Positions 13,020-24,180 of a DNA stretch of 64,000 nucleotides are shown piece after piece. Where the stretch lies: positions 2,350,501 to 2,414,500 of the forward strand of contig OY752144.1 in assembly GCA_963573315.1 (NCBI GenBank). Direction: 5' to 3'. Under the pieces are notes generated by a model. It did not search any database, was not told where the DNA came from, and worked only from the letters and a program-made list of their open reading frames with translations. A program made the position numbers and the translations under genes. This stretch comes from Entomortierella parvispora (Eukaryota > Mortierellomycota > Mortierellomycetes > Mortierellales > Mortierellaceae). The first letter of the stretch is position 1, and each line of letters opens with the position of its first letter.

Positions 13020-14066
13020 ATGGGCAGCTTCAACACCCTGTACGAGTTCATCAGCAACCGTGTCCGTGTCTTGCCAAAGGACAGCGACAACACCAACGAC
13101 CATCATACCCCTGCGCCCCCTTCGGTCCTTGTCGCCAACAACTACAACCACTCGCACCAGCGATACTACAGCGACTCGAACGCTGCCTTGCTTCAAAAAG
13201 AGGCCATCCAAGAGTTATTCCCTTGTGATGATCGGCACTCCTTCAACCCCCACTACCAACACAACCTCCACTCCACTGACAACTCCGCGCTCCCCTATTC
13301 CTCCCCTCCCTCGCTGAGCTCCTCGCCTACAAACTCGTCTCCTTCCTCCACCACCTCGGCCTCGTCTCGGCGATCTCAGAATAACAGCTATTATCCAGCC
13401 AGACACTATCACTACCAGCAGCAGCAACAACAGTATCAGCAGCCCCATCAGAGACGATCTGCCTCAAACGACAATAACAAATCCTCGTACAGCTATCATC
13501 GCCACCAAACCAGGCGACAGAACCAGAGGAACCATCCCAATCATGGCCAATACTACGAGTACATGGACGATGACATGATGGTCGGATACGATAATCCTCA
13601 CCAAAACAACAGCAATCGCTTCTCGATCTCTTCGTCGTCTTCGACATCGATGGCGCGCGTCCACCCCCAGGGCTCGTCTTCGTACACGTCCTTTTCGACC
13701 TCGACAAACTCGGATCTTCGCTTTTCCTCTTCCATGCAAGGTCGGCGTACAATCTCATCCCCTACCTCCGCGTCGGAGAATGAAAGGCGCATGGTCGCTC
13801 CTTCTGTGTCTTCTTTTTCTGCAGCAGCAATTGAAGATGCGGCAGCTGCAGGAGAAGGCTCCTCAAGATCTTCCAGACCTGTGTTATCGACCATTGCCGA
13901 GTCTGTCAAGCCCTCCAAGGCGCAACTGTCGCTGATGCGAATTGCTCAATGCGACCGCCGCGGTGACAGCTGGTGCACCCAGCAGGCTGGTCAATGGACT
14001 CGCCACTACGCCGAGACCAGCTCCTGTGGAGTCATGGCAGATGGCCGTCGCACTCGTCGCATGTAA
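13020..14066 (+). CDS. Low-complexity Ser/Asn/Gln/His-rich protein, 348 aa
   Basis: The ATG at 13020 in CACCATGG context opens a 348-codon frame ending in TAA at 14064-14066. Residues 1-20 are ordinary (MGSFNTLYEFISNRVRVLPK). Most of the middle is Ser, Asn, Gln, His and Tyr-rich with a run of Gln near residue 127, which suggests a disordered protein. The last 50 residues are different: a stretch beginning KAQLSLMRIAQCDRRGDSW and containing three Cys and a Trp pair, then a basic end. That tail is the part most likely to be conserved. The pyrimidine-rich minisatellite leader upstream supports expression. I recognise no family; regulatory or RNA-binding roles are possible but not shown. Confidence 0.65.
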   Translation: MGSFNTLYEFISNRVRVLPKDSDNTNDHHTPAPPSVLVANNYNHSHQRYYSDSNAALLQKEAIQELFPCDDRHSFNPHYQHNLHSTDNSALPYSSPPSLSSSPTNSSPSSTTSASSRRSQNNSYYPARHYHYQQQQQQYQQPHQRRSASNDNNKSSYSYHRHQTRRQNQRNHPNHGQYYEYMDDDMMVGYDNPHQNNSNRFSISSSSSTSMARVHPQGSSSYTSFSTSTNSDLRFSSSMQGRRTISSPTSASENERRMVAPSVSSFSAAAIEDAAAAGEGSSRSSRPVLSTIAESVKPSKAQLSLMRIAQCDRRGDSWCTQQAGQWTRHYAETSSCGVMADGRRTRRM

Positions 14067-16513
14067 TACCCGTCCCCCCCTATATCCTCTTTTGTTCTTT
14101 ATCTCTTTTTTTTTCTGTATCAACAACTCCTTGGGACAAAAACAAACAAACGCGCATCCACACGGTGCATGTGAAGCCCAAGGGAACAAAAACTCACGCT
14201 CGGCTCGTCCCTGCAGTTTGTGTTCTCTTCTGGCAGTTTCTTTTGTTTCCCTTTGTATCATAGCCCTTCTCTTTGTAACAGTACCCGAATCTTTTGCTTC
14301 CCCTCCCCCCAACTCTGTTTTCTTTCTGTAAATATTTGTTCGCCTTGTAGAGTAGCCCTTGCTGAATTAAAATCAACACTTTTGATCCGCGAATGTAAGC
14401 TTGTTGTCCTTTTGAACGGGAAGAACGAGGGTCGGGCTGAGGCCAAAGGCAATGATGACCATGGCCCAAATGCAAGGGGGAAAAAAAAGGTTTTTCAAAA
14501 GGCGGCAGACAAACTTTTTGGTTGATCTCAGCATGCTTCCCTCCCACCCACGCGAGCGATCAACGACGCGCTACGGAAAAAAAAAATCTTGCGGGATTCA
14601 AAAGGAGAGGGGGGATTGCAAGCGGGATTCGAAAACAATCTGGGAGTCGAAATAAAGGGTCCAGACTCTTTTTGTTACTCTGGCTGTGGTAGCTTCACTT
14701 TGTAGAGAAGGACCAGTTGGAGCTCAGAGAGAGATAGAAGGACGGAGGTTGAGAATCAGGGTTCGGCCGAATGATAAATGTGGAAGAGGCCGTTGGTATT
14801 TTTATCGGAGTGAAGACCGAAGGGAGGAGGAGACGGAACCAAATGTTCCTCTTAAGTTGTCTACCTTTCTCGGCTTTTGAGGGATTTTATAGCAACGGAG
14901 ACTCTTGAGATAGCTCTGTGGACGGTGACTGGTGTGTGTGGTTTGGCTACATAGGTGTCTGGCTGAGTTTTGGGTGTCGGGTCAATTGGGGCTTTTCTGC
15001 CCCTTTGCTCCTTCTGCCTTTGTTGTCCACCTAGACTAACTGTAGTCCTGTGGAGGGCGTGGGAGGAATCCAACGTCCCAACTACCAACCTTCCCCATTT
15101 GTCCAAACCGGCATTTTTTTCCTTTCACGCTAAAGCAGGGCCCAGCAGGGGGGAGGTTGCACGAAAAGATGCTTTGCCTCAAAGTATCAGCATTGAGGTA
15201 TCTGACAAGTTTGCAAGCACATGGCCATCCCTAGCAGACCACTGCTGACACAATTTCCCGTCCAGTTTTTCTCAACTAGGGTAGATCTGTTGGGCTTTCG
15301 AGCGATTCCCGTCCACGCGTACTTTGCCTCTCTTCCAATGGAAACATCTTCCCGCAGTTTGATCATTTCTCTACTCTCACCTGGCAACTAGAAGCACCTG
15401 TTGCTCATCTGCGCTAGGAAAGCACCGTCATATCGGTCAAATGAACATCGCCACTCCCTAGATCGGCTGGAGTCACGTTTTCTCTTAAGAATTCAGAAAG
15501 CAAGGCCGGACTATTCGGCACAATCATTGACGCCTGAGCTAATGACCAGCATCAATGCTTCTTGACGAGATAAACGCGACGCACTAGGTCGGCAGGCGTA
15601 GACGATCTTTTGTGCCATTCGCATGAAACAGATACCTAATAATAAGCAACAAAAAGAATAGAGACTTGAGAGAGGCCATCTTCTACTCGAGTTCAAGTGA
15701 AGACACATATCAGCGTCAAGACAAAGACCGTCAATGCTTGGCCTCTTCATGTGCTGTACCCGTGTTGTGAGGTTGCCGCGCCAATATCAAGGTGACACGC
15801 GCAACAACCATGTCGCGCCGTTCTGGCGTGACAATCGCGTTTTTGTAAAAAGAGAAAGGATCGCTCAGTTATAACTAACAGTTCAGTTCTGTCAAGGACT
15901 TTCTTCACTGTTCTTTTGCGTTTGTCCGTTGCCAAGTTAGTCCTTAATAGAGCCAATCGCCCGATCAGGGGCTTTCTCTATGGTCATTAGTTTTGTCACT
16001 TGGTTGGTCTCTGGTTCTCACAACGACCAAGATGCCCTCATTTTTCTCACAGATATCTCTGAAGTCCCATAGTCCTCGCTTTCCACGTAAGAGGGAAGAA
16101 AGTCGTTGACAGAGCTGATTTGCTACAAGGGGACCGACTCACCCTGCAATATAGGAACGCGTTAACGTGACGGCTATCCATGGGCGCTGGAAATCTAACT
16201 CTGACGGATCGTTTCTTCACGAAGATATGAATTTTGAGATTTTGACCCAAATCGATGATCTTGGATAAAGAAACTCGGTGCACCTGGTCCTGCATGAAGG
16301 CGATGAACCCCTCTTACTAAATGACATTGCTGTTCGAGGTCGATATCACCTGACTACACGAACAACCTGTTCCTAGAACATCATGGGGTACCAAATAATG
16401 ATGAAGTTAGACAAAGCAGAGGTAATTTGAACGATGAAGGTGGCAGCGCTAGCCTCAGCACGACACCGTGTTTATTCTCTTCTTTGGACGGGTTTTGTAA
16501 TTGTATGGCATCT
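14067..16513. other. 2.4-kb intergenic region, no gene seen
   Basis: Between the convergent ends of the low-complexity gene (+) and the dioxygenase gene (-). AATAAA-like strings near 14650 could serve as polyadenylation signals. Open frames are short and lack motifs. Confidence 0.5.
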
Positions 16514-17378
16514 CTACTTTGCGGCGTTAGTATAACCACAGGCCTTGCACTTGCGCAGCGAGATATCGGATGCGTAACGGTTGATGACAGGTGCCAATTG
16601 CTTTCCAAGATCGACGCAATGGAAAGACTCCTCGTACACGATCTCTTTGCACTCGTCGCAGTACCAGCGGAGACGATCTTTTCACGTTCAGTAGAAGGTA
16701 ATCGTGATAAAGAAGAAAGACAAAAGAGCGATTAGTAAAACTGTATTCGTATTTTATGAAGTTCATATTTCTCGGGAGAATCATTACCCAATGCCTCAGC
16801 GGGTCTTTGCTTCTCAATGACAAGGCCAACTGTGTTCTCGAAGCGGACGGGGTTGTGAGGGGTGCTGGCTAATCAATGAGTATCGATCGAATTTCGGAGA
16901 GAAAGAAATGAAAAAAGAAAAGATGATGAGCGAGAATCCACTTTAGACGAATGCAACAAGTTTGTCGAAATATCAATTTTCGACATACCTGGCAAAAGGA
17001 ACATTTCTCCTTCCTTGATGGGGATATCCTTAAACTCGCCATTGTCCACGACCTTGAGGAGCATGTCACCCTTGTACTGGAAGAACCATTCCTGGAGGAT
17101 GATAGAAAAGGTAGAGAAGACGGGCCAGGTCAGTTTTCTTTCTTGAGTTTCGTCCTGTTATATTAGATGGACAGCAGTCTGCAAGAGACATGCAACCCGC
17201 GACATTTGTTCTCATGTACCTCAGTCTCGTTGACATGGTAGTCAGTACGGGCATTAGGACCGCCGACGGCCATAATGATGAAGTCACCGCGCTGGACAAG
17301 GTAATTGTTGACGGGAGGCTGCAACTTGTCGGCGTGTTCCTCAATCCATTTGCCAAAGTTGATGGGAAGGGCAATCAT
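16514..17378 (-). CDS. BNA1: 3-hydroxyanthranilate 3,4-dioxygenase, 4 exons, 168 aa
   Basis: This iron(II) cupin enzyme opens the ring of 3-hydroxyanthranilate in the kynurenine route to NAD. Exons read as 17378-17220, 17091-16989, 16868-16788 and 16677-16514, all joining in phase. The product starts [20 protein letters not shown] and holds the family block [15 protein letters not shown], whose His and Glu are metal ligands, then [40 protein letters not shown] with the third ligand His, and QRPAEAL. The C-terminus carries WYCDEC and a second CKAC pair, a rubredoxin-like metal site found in fungal and bacterial enzymes and absent from the short view of the active site. Length fits fungal homologues. 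It is divergent from the purine permease gene with 849 bp between them. Confidence 0.95.
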
Positions 17379-18227
17379 TGTGATGTATAAGTGGATGAAT
17401 GGGGCAGGGGGTAATTGAGAGGTGGTTGGAAGGAGATTGGTTGGAAGGAATGAAAGGAGGAAGAGGGAGAGGAGAGGATGGGAGGGTGGGAAAAAGCAAT
17501 GGTGAATCGCGCAGTGATCCTCTTAAGATGGCTCTTTCTTGTGCGCCCACCGTGCCGGCTTCGCCGAGAAGAGACAAGAACGTTCAGGTCACATGTCTTC
17601 AAACTGCAGTTCTTCTTTTGCTCCACCCCTCCCTTGGAACCCTCGTGAAGACGAAGGACGTTGTACCGTACAAGGCACCTGCGCGCGAGCGACGCGTCCC
17701 TCGGCACCCCATGTCTATATCGGTATATAGAGTACTCTATAGTGCGTGCCTGCGGTCGACCTCGGAATCCAATGCGACGCCACCAAGAGCAAGCCGAAAA
17801 AAAAAGTGGATATCGTCTCCTTGGTCCGCTGCTCACCAAGAATCTAAACCGTCCATCCCTTCCCTCGATCAAAATAATATCCTCTCGATAAGTCTCTGTC
17901 AAAGCCAAATCGCCTACTCCGATTCCCCGCCCGGTGGTCCCAGGAGCAAAAGGTCGTCCATACGATCGATAACGCCGAGATGCACAGTGGGGTCCCGAGA
18001 TTCGCGGAGTGAAACGCGGTGAATCATGGCCCTGGTTTCAAGCAAACAATAACAAGTCACCGAGGTTGAAGAAAACAAAGATTTTTTTCTTTCTTTTTAC
18101 GTCCTTTTTTCATCATACGCCCCTGCTCGACTTCTCCTCCATCCTTTCTCATCCCCTTCCCCGCTTTTGATCTCTGAAGGGACAAAACTACACAGGGCAC
18201 GACTCTTGTCCAACAATCGAATCGACA
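17379..18227. other. Shared upstream region of dioxygenase and purine permease
   Basis: An 849-bp divergent spacer. It contains a TATATAG-like string near 17724 and pyrimidine-rich tracts on both outer sides (minus strand near 17400-17500, plus strand near 18080-18170). No gene is seen. Confidence 0.5.
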
Positions 18228-20223
18228 ATGCCTGGATTTGTCGAAAAACTCAACACGGCCGTCGCGCGCTCGCCCGTCGGTCGATGGTTCATGCTCGAGG
18301 GGTCCTCTCACCCAAAAGCTCGTGCCAACACTCGCTTCTCGACCGAGATCCGTGCCGGCTTTGCCACATTTGTTACCATGGCCTACATTATCTCTGTCAA
18401 CTCGCTGATCATCTCTGATACTGGCGGAACCTGCGTCTGCGATTATGATCCTTTGGATCCACTCAAGGGAGGTGCCGCCGGTGGAAGCCCCGGACCCGAC
18501 GCTGGAGGAGCAGCCAGGATCGCCTATTGTTCCGCCAACGCCGATTACATGGCATGTGTGGACGTGATCCGTAAGGATCTGATCGTGGCCACGGCTGCCA
18601 TGGCCTGTATTGCCTCGACTGCTATTGGTCTCTTTTCCAACTTGCCCTTGGGCATGGCTCCTGGGTAAAAATAACGGGCGATCATTCGTCAAGAATCTTG
18701 GGCGTCAAGGATAGTCACTTTATACTGACCACTGTCTTCATTTAAACAAAAACAGAATGGGAATCAACGCCTACTTTACTTACACTGTCGTCGGCAAGTT
18801 CGGAAGCGGCAAGATTAGCTACCAGATCGCCTTGGCAGCCGTCTTTATCGAGGGTTTGATCTTTTTGGTTCTTTCGATCTTGGGTCTTCGTCAATGGCTC
18901 GCACGCTGTATCCCTCGCAACATCAAGGTCGCTACCGGTGTTGGTATCGGTCTTTACCTGTGCTTCATTGGAATGCAATCCTCGGCCGGTATTGGTCTTA
19001 TTGGCGCTGACGCCGCCACTTTGGTTGGATTGGGAGGCTGTAACGCCCAGTATTTGGACGCTACTGGTGCCTGTATTTCTCACCGCATGGAGTCTCCTCG
19101 TACATGGATGGGCGTTTTGGGACTTTTCATGATCTCGATCTTGGTCCTGTTCAGGGTCAAGGGAGCCATTTTGATCGGTATCTTGTTTGTGGCTGTGGTC
19201 TCTTGGTTCCGTAATTCGGCAGTGACCTACTTCCCCTTCGATCCCCAGGGTGAGAGTCGATTCCAGTATTTCAAGCAAGTGGTCAGTTTCCACACGATTC
19301 AAAAAACATGGGCCGTCATGGATTTCCAGCTGAACTCGGGAGAGTTTTGGTTGGCGTTGATCACGTTCTTGTATGTTGATATCCTGGATACGACCGGAAC
19401 CATGTTCTCGATGGCTCAATTTGCAGGATTCATGGATCCCAAGACTGGCGACTTTGAGGGCTCTACCCCTGCTTTTATTACGGATGCTCTCTGTGTCACT
19501 TTGGGTGCCGTCTTTGGCACCTCGGATGTTACTGCGTTTGTGGAGTCTGGTGCGGGTATTACGGAAGGAGGACGTACAGGATTGACCGCCATCATGACCG
19601 GTTTCTGCTTCTTTATCTCGCTGTTCTTCTCGCCCATCTTCTCCGCGATCCCACCTTGGGCCACAGGTCCAGCCTTGATCTTTGTTGGATCCTTGATGAC
19701 AAAGTCGGTGACGGAGATCAACTTCAACTACATTGGAGATTCGATCCCAGCTTTCTTGACCTTGGCCATGATGCCCTTGACCTACAACATTGCCTATGGT
19801 CTTCTCGGAGGCTTGTTGGCGGCCGTTGTCATTAACGGCACTGTCTGGTTGGTCGAGAAAGTGTCGCGCGGTCGTTGGATTCCTCCCAACAAGAACGAGA
19901 GAGATCCTGTCATGTCTTTCAGGATGGGCCCTCAGGGTGAGGGTGTCTTGCCTCCTTGGTTGGTGCGTTTGATTCGCAAGGTCACAGGACATGATCCTCT
20001 TGAGCACGCAGAGCATGGAATTAGAGCCAGCACTTCTGAAGAGACCCTGCCCGCCCCCGATGCTGGTGTCTCTACTCCAAAGGCCACCGAGGACGCTGGA
20101 GAGTTTGAGTTGACGGACAAAATTCCTGCAAACCAGTCTTCTACCGCCTCTGGTTTGGAGTCAAGTCGTTCCCGCCGCCAGAGCCACCATCGCAATAGTA
20201 TCGGCGGCCGTGACGAGCTCTAA
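18228..20223 (+). CDS. azgA: AzgA-type adenine/guanine/hypoxanthine permease, 634 aa
   Basis: Proton-coupled purine importer of the plasma membrane (NCS2/AzgA family). Two exons, 18228-18664 and 18756-20223, join in phase within the diagnostic LGMAPGMGINAYFTYTVVG motif. The N-terminal block NTRFSTEIRAGFATFVTMAY and the later FLYVDILDTTGTMFSMAQFA are also typical. About a dozen hydrophobic segments alternate along the protein. The loop after the first membrane segment has a Cys pair and a Gly-rich stretch, as in fungal members. The tail of about 110 residues is hydrophilic and Ser-rich, probably cytoplasmic. Length is slightly above the roughly 580 residues of Aspergillus AzgA. A 424-codon antisense frame opposite exon 2 is an artefact. 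Confidence 0.94.
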
Positions 20224-20366
20224 ATCATAGATTGTCGTTGCTGCCCCCATGATTCACTTTTCTTATGTTTGCATTTCATCATCACCTTATATCTTTTTGC
20301 ATCTCTTCATAAAATAATAATAATATCATTTTTGTTTACTTGTCTCTTTTGTTTATTGTTTGTTGC

Positions 20367-21916
20367 TCATGTTGCCAACGCGAATCCAACCAGACCTTTT
20401 TCTAGATCGTAGGCACTATAGAACTTTTGAAGGAAAACCTCTCCAAAAATGGCAACGATCCCGGTTTCTTTTGGGAAATCCATACCAATGATCATACTCT
20501 GACAAACAGCGCCATTTCTCTCAGTCCTCGCCTTCCTTCCGTGTCGAGACCAAACCGAGCGCAAAAAAGGCAGCTGTCCTTCATCTACCCCACGACGGAC
20601 ATACTCGTTGCCATGCAAGACATACGACTCTTGTCCAAACATGATGATGAAATCAAATAAATCTGGGACGTTCTTGCACGATAATTCGTAAAGACCACTG
20701 CCAGGGGCCGTTTCCTGGGCGCCAATCTGAACATTGATCATCTTGGCCTGGTATCTGGTCAGTGCGATATAAGGGAACCCGGAATCAATGATGGCATTCC
20801 CATCGATCTCAAAGGCTTCCCGTCGCAACGCGAATGCGGTCAACTCGATCGCCCACTGTCCTTGGGCTGTCCGCGTCACCTCGTGCCATTCGATCCCTTC
20901 GTCAGAGTAGTGGGATGGGTCTAATCCTCCCAGGGTCAATTGGTTTCCCGTACTGTCATCATCATCCTCCCCCCCGTCGTCATTGCCGTGCTTCGAGAGG
21001 TAGATGCCAAAGACGGGTTCGTCCAAGAGTCCTTGATCAACAAGATTCAAAAGAAACGATTGTCCCGTTAAACGACCCTCTGGATGATATCCAAATCCGA
21101 GGATTCCATCGAACTGATCGTTCGCCAAGACGCGTCTCATACCTCCGCCAAGCTTGGCTCGTTCTTCCACAACCTGTCCAAAGGACTGGTTCGGAATCTC
21201 GATCAGTCCTCCTGCCAACATGAGCGTGTCCTTCCCGAGTTGGCCTTTCAAGTAATCTCCCCGTTGGTCTTTCTCACCATGGTCGTCGTCGTTGTCCTCG
21301 TTGTTGGAGAAGGACGGGGATAAAAGACTATCCTCGTGAAAGACACCGCTGGTCAAAAGTGGGATCTTGAACTCTGTTCCATTTGGTTGAAAAGAGGACG
21401 ATAAGGAAGCATCAAACCGGGGATGGAGACTACAGGTCGGTGTTGAACAATGGACCGAGGGAACCCAGAAATTGGATGTGCCTGTAGATATCTGAACCTC
21501 AAAGAGCTGTCCAGGCATGCCAAGACTAATTTCGGTCGTGAACTGCTCTTCCACAGAGACGTTAATTCAGGTTTGACAAGGAAACGAAAATTGAGCAAGC
21601 GAGGAAGATTATCTGTTACGTACCAAGCTCCAGTCAAAGTAGCCACTTCCTGGGGTAGTGGGTGGTTGTGGATGGTGTTCAAAGATCTTTTGATTTGATG
21701 ATCCAGATGATACCAGAGATTCGGCGATCTTGTTTCGAGGACACGTCCTTTTCAAGTGGAGCCTTTTCGTCATGGGTTAGGGATAAGAGCAGAAGGAGGG
21801 GGAAAAGGCCACAGGCAGTTCCTGCAGAAGACGGCAGTCTCTTACCTAGTGAAGGCAGACTCGGTCACTGCAGAGAGAGACAGGAGTGCTGCAAAGGATG
21901 CAATGAAGCATTTCAT
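20367..21916 (-). CDS. Pepsin-family (A1) protein with first catalytic Asp replaced by Ser, 461 aa
   Basis: Three exons, 21916-21846, 21762-21624 and 21542-20367, join in phase. Residues 1-20 (MKCFIASFAALLSLSAVTES) form a clear signal peptide, followed by a short basic propeptide with KR pairs. The mature fold follows: FTTEISLGMPGQLFEVQIST begins the first lobe, where the canonical DTGSSNLWVP is here STGTSNFWVP, so the catalytic Asp (position 89) is Ser. The second motif IIDSGFPYIAL keeps its Asp. The flap and C-terminal GFALAT are recognisable, and the region around 21230-21310 carries an acidic insertion. With one Asp missing it is unlikely to be an active protease; a binding, inhibitor or regulatory role is possible. 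It heads a cluster with two related genes at 27.2 and 29.5 kb. Confidence 0.85.
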
Positions 21917-22275
21917 AGCCGGAGTGGAGGGAGGGTGAAGATGGGGAGGAGCGGGGAAGGACGAAGAGAGGAGAGAAGGAAAGAAACAAAAAAAAAAGAG
22001 AGCGATGATGGCAGCTCAAGGGAAACAGCTCGTGCGGTGTGGCACAGACCTGTCGGCATCCTTGCCGGGCAGAGAGGGACGGACAGCCCAGCACCGCCGT
22101 CTGTCTGTCTGCGCATCCATCCAAACATGCTGTCGCCCATGATATGTCCTCTTTCCGGATGGAGTTGGTGGCGTTTCTCTTGTCTTTCTCCTGCCTGATC
22201 GCGATGATCTTTTGCTTCCTTTGTCTTCCTTTGTCTTTCCTCGTCTTCCTCCATTTCCCCAAAACAACAAAGGCC
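21917..22275. other. Divergent spacer between protease-like gene and F-box gene
   Basis: About 360 bp. The plus-strand frame of the F-box gene is open back to 22039, but the extra residues are hydrophobic and unlike the family, so this is more likely a pyrimidine-rich leader. No separate gene is seen. Confidence 0.5.
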
Positions 22276-23853
22276 ATGGCTACCTCTCGCGCCTTGTCTC
22301 TTCCTCCGCCGCACCCTGGTCCCAAACCAGCGCACCCTCTTCTGATTCCAGAGATCTTACTCAGAGTGGGTGATCTTTTGACCATCCGTGACCTACGTTC
22401 CTGTCTGCGTGTCTGCATTACCTTCCACAACATCCTGGTGCCACTGGTTTGGTCCTCGCCCTTGCTCAAGGATGATCTAGGTCATCTCATCCCAAAGGAA
22501 GTTGTACAAGCAAATGCTCATCTGGCTCAACAGCTCTTACTGCTTTGCGAGCCTGGCGGCAGATACCTCAAAGCCTACGCAGCCCTAAGCTTTCCCAACC
22601 TGAAAAAGCTGGCTATTATCGGCAGCACATCCGCTGGATATGCTCCCTGGAAATCTGCTATGGACGGACCCTTGCCCCTGTTCATCCAGCGACACAAAAA
22701 GACTCTTCAGACACTGGATCTCGTCAACTTTGAATCGACGGCGGATACTTTCAAGTTCTGGACCAGCCTCAGCAAGGTTCAAGGCTTGTCAGGGCTTGTA
22801 ATAAATGACTCGAACATTCTTGGCAACCAAAGTCTGAAAGCGTTTTGGGACTTTATCGCACAAGACTCGCTAAAGATGCTCCATCTTCACAATGTCACGA
22901 TTCGCGGAAAAGTTCCCAGCAGGATCCTTGCCAGTAAGCCCTTCAAGCTGCAGGATGCTGCCTTCACCTATCTTAATATCGGGGACGACATGTTTATCGC
23001 TCTGATGGTATACCTCTGTTTGTCGCCGGATCTTCGATCATTGGATTGGGAGACACTCTACAAATCTCGGAAATCTGTCCTGGAAAAGATCCACTTCATC
23101 CAACCTTTGACTGAGATCGTCCAAGGGGGTGGCCATCGTTTTCCTGACTTGCGTATGTGGCGTATGAACGGGCCAGGATCCGCAGACGTCATGCTTGCCA
23201 ACTTTCTGAACGTGCTGTCGCATGGCCTCACAGATGTCGATCTGAAAAGGACTAGTTTCGGACCTCTGGCCTTCCAGGCGTTGATGGACCATCATGCCCT
23301 GACATTGACAACCTTGGATTTGACTCAGTGCAAGAACAGCAAGTGCTCAATAATCCAACAAATTCTATGCGTGTGCCCTGGGTTGATCTCGATCAGAGGC
23401 CGGGGACTCTTTGCCTCGGACGTGATGAGGATCAAGGAATGTCCATGGGTGTGTCATAGACTCGAGGAGTGGATGTTGTCCATCCACATGGATACCAAGG
23501 ACCGTTACGACGAGGCTGCTCATCGAGAGATCTTTGGTCGGTTGTCTCGTCTGACAAGACTCACGGGACTGTATCTCATGGGTGATGTCGTGAGTCCAGA
23601 CGGAAGTGCAAGTCTCGTGGAGAGCTGTCCACACCCCATGATCTCGATGCAGCTGTCTCTGGGACTCGGCAAGATACGAACATTGCGAAATTTGGAAAAG
23701 ATGGTATTCCATGGTGCTGATGAAAGGGTCTCCATCGAAGACATTCGTTTTCTGTACACTGCGTTTCCAGCGGCAAGCCTCGTTGGCTGCTCTTTGACCA
23801 GCACACTGATGTCGCATCCGGATCTTCCCAAAATCCTTAACAAGGCAAAATAA
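22276..23853 (+). CDS. F-box protein with LRR-like repeats, 525 aa
   Basis: The start chosen is the ATG at 22276 (GGCCATGGC context), giving MATSRALSLPPPHPGPKPAH. An F-box-like motif follows at about residues 22-60: IPEILLRVGDLLTIRDLRSC with a conserved Trp soon after (LVPLVWSSP). The rest contains irregular leucine repeats such as LKKLAIIGS, LQTLDLVNFES and LTTLDLTQCKNS. Such proteins are substrate receptors of SCF ubiquitin ligases. No introns are needed. It sits between a protease-like gene and a second, larger F-box gene; the two F-box genes are convergent. Substrate unknown. Confidence 0.82.
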   Translation: MATSRALSLPPPHPGPKPAHPLLIPEILLRVGDLLTIRDLRSCLRVCITFHNILVPLVWSSPLLKDDLGHLIPKEVVQANAHLAQQLLLLCEPGGRYLKAYAALSFPNLKKLAIIGSTSAGYAPWKSAMDGPLPLFIQRHKKTLQTLDLVNFESTADTFKFWTSLSKVQGLSGLVINDSNILGNQSLKAFWDFIAQDSLKMLHLHNVTIRGKVPSRILASKPFKLQDAAFTYLNIGDDMFIALMVYLCLSPDLRSLDWETLYKSRKSVLEKIHFIQPLTEIVQGGGHRFPDLRMWRMNGPGSADVMLANFLNVLSHGLTDVDLKRTSFGPLAFQALMDHHALTLTTLDLTQCKNSKCSIIQQILCVCPGLISIRGRGLFASDVMRIKECPWVCHRLEEWMLSIHMDTKDRYDEAAHREIFGRLSRLTRLTGLYLMGDVVSPDGSASLVESCPHPMISMQLSLGLGKIRTLRNLEKMVFHGADERVSIEDIRFLYTAFPAASLVGCSLTSTLMSHPDLPKILNKAK

Positions 23854-24180
23854 AGCCCTCAGCGGCCTTGTCTTCCTAACAGGATCCCCGAAAATGTCGA
23901 CAAAACTATGCACAATAGCTGCCAACAATAGTTTCAACAAAAGAAGAGCATAGTCAAGATGGAAATAAAGGGCCGTTTTCCACTTGTAGATCTCTGGAGT
24001 ATCTATTCCCGCCACAATTTAGACATTTGGTCATCATGGCCTTTGTTCACCATTGAAGGAAGATTTATTTGTCAAATGTGGCTATAGAGTCCTGCTCTTT
24101 CTAGCGTGAGTGTTTTTCTTGGTGATTTTCGATCCCGAGTTTCGTGGTGACTAGACAAGGAGCTGTTATTTAAAACATCC
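23854..24180. other. Convergent 3' spacer of two F-box genes
   Basis: About 330 bp between the stop codons of two F-box genes on opposite strands. It contains AATAAA at about 23963. Nothing else is seen. Confidence 0.5.

Noticed and set aside
18742-20016. 424-codon antisense frame opposite the purine permease
   Set aside because: Antisense to a well-recognised AzgA exon; highly charged, no family motif; same codon-bias artefact.
22039-22275. 79-residue N-terminal extension of the F-box protein
   Set aside because: Open by chance through a pyrimidine-rich leader; it would put hydrophobic sequence ahead of the F-box, and the ATG at 22276 has a better context.
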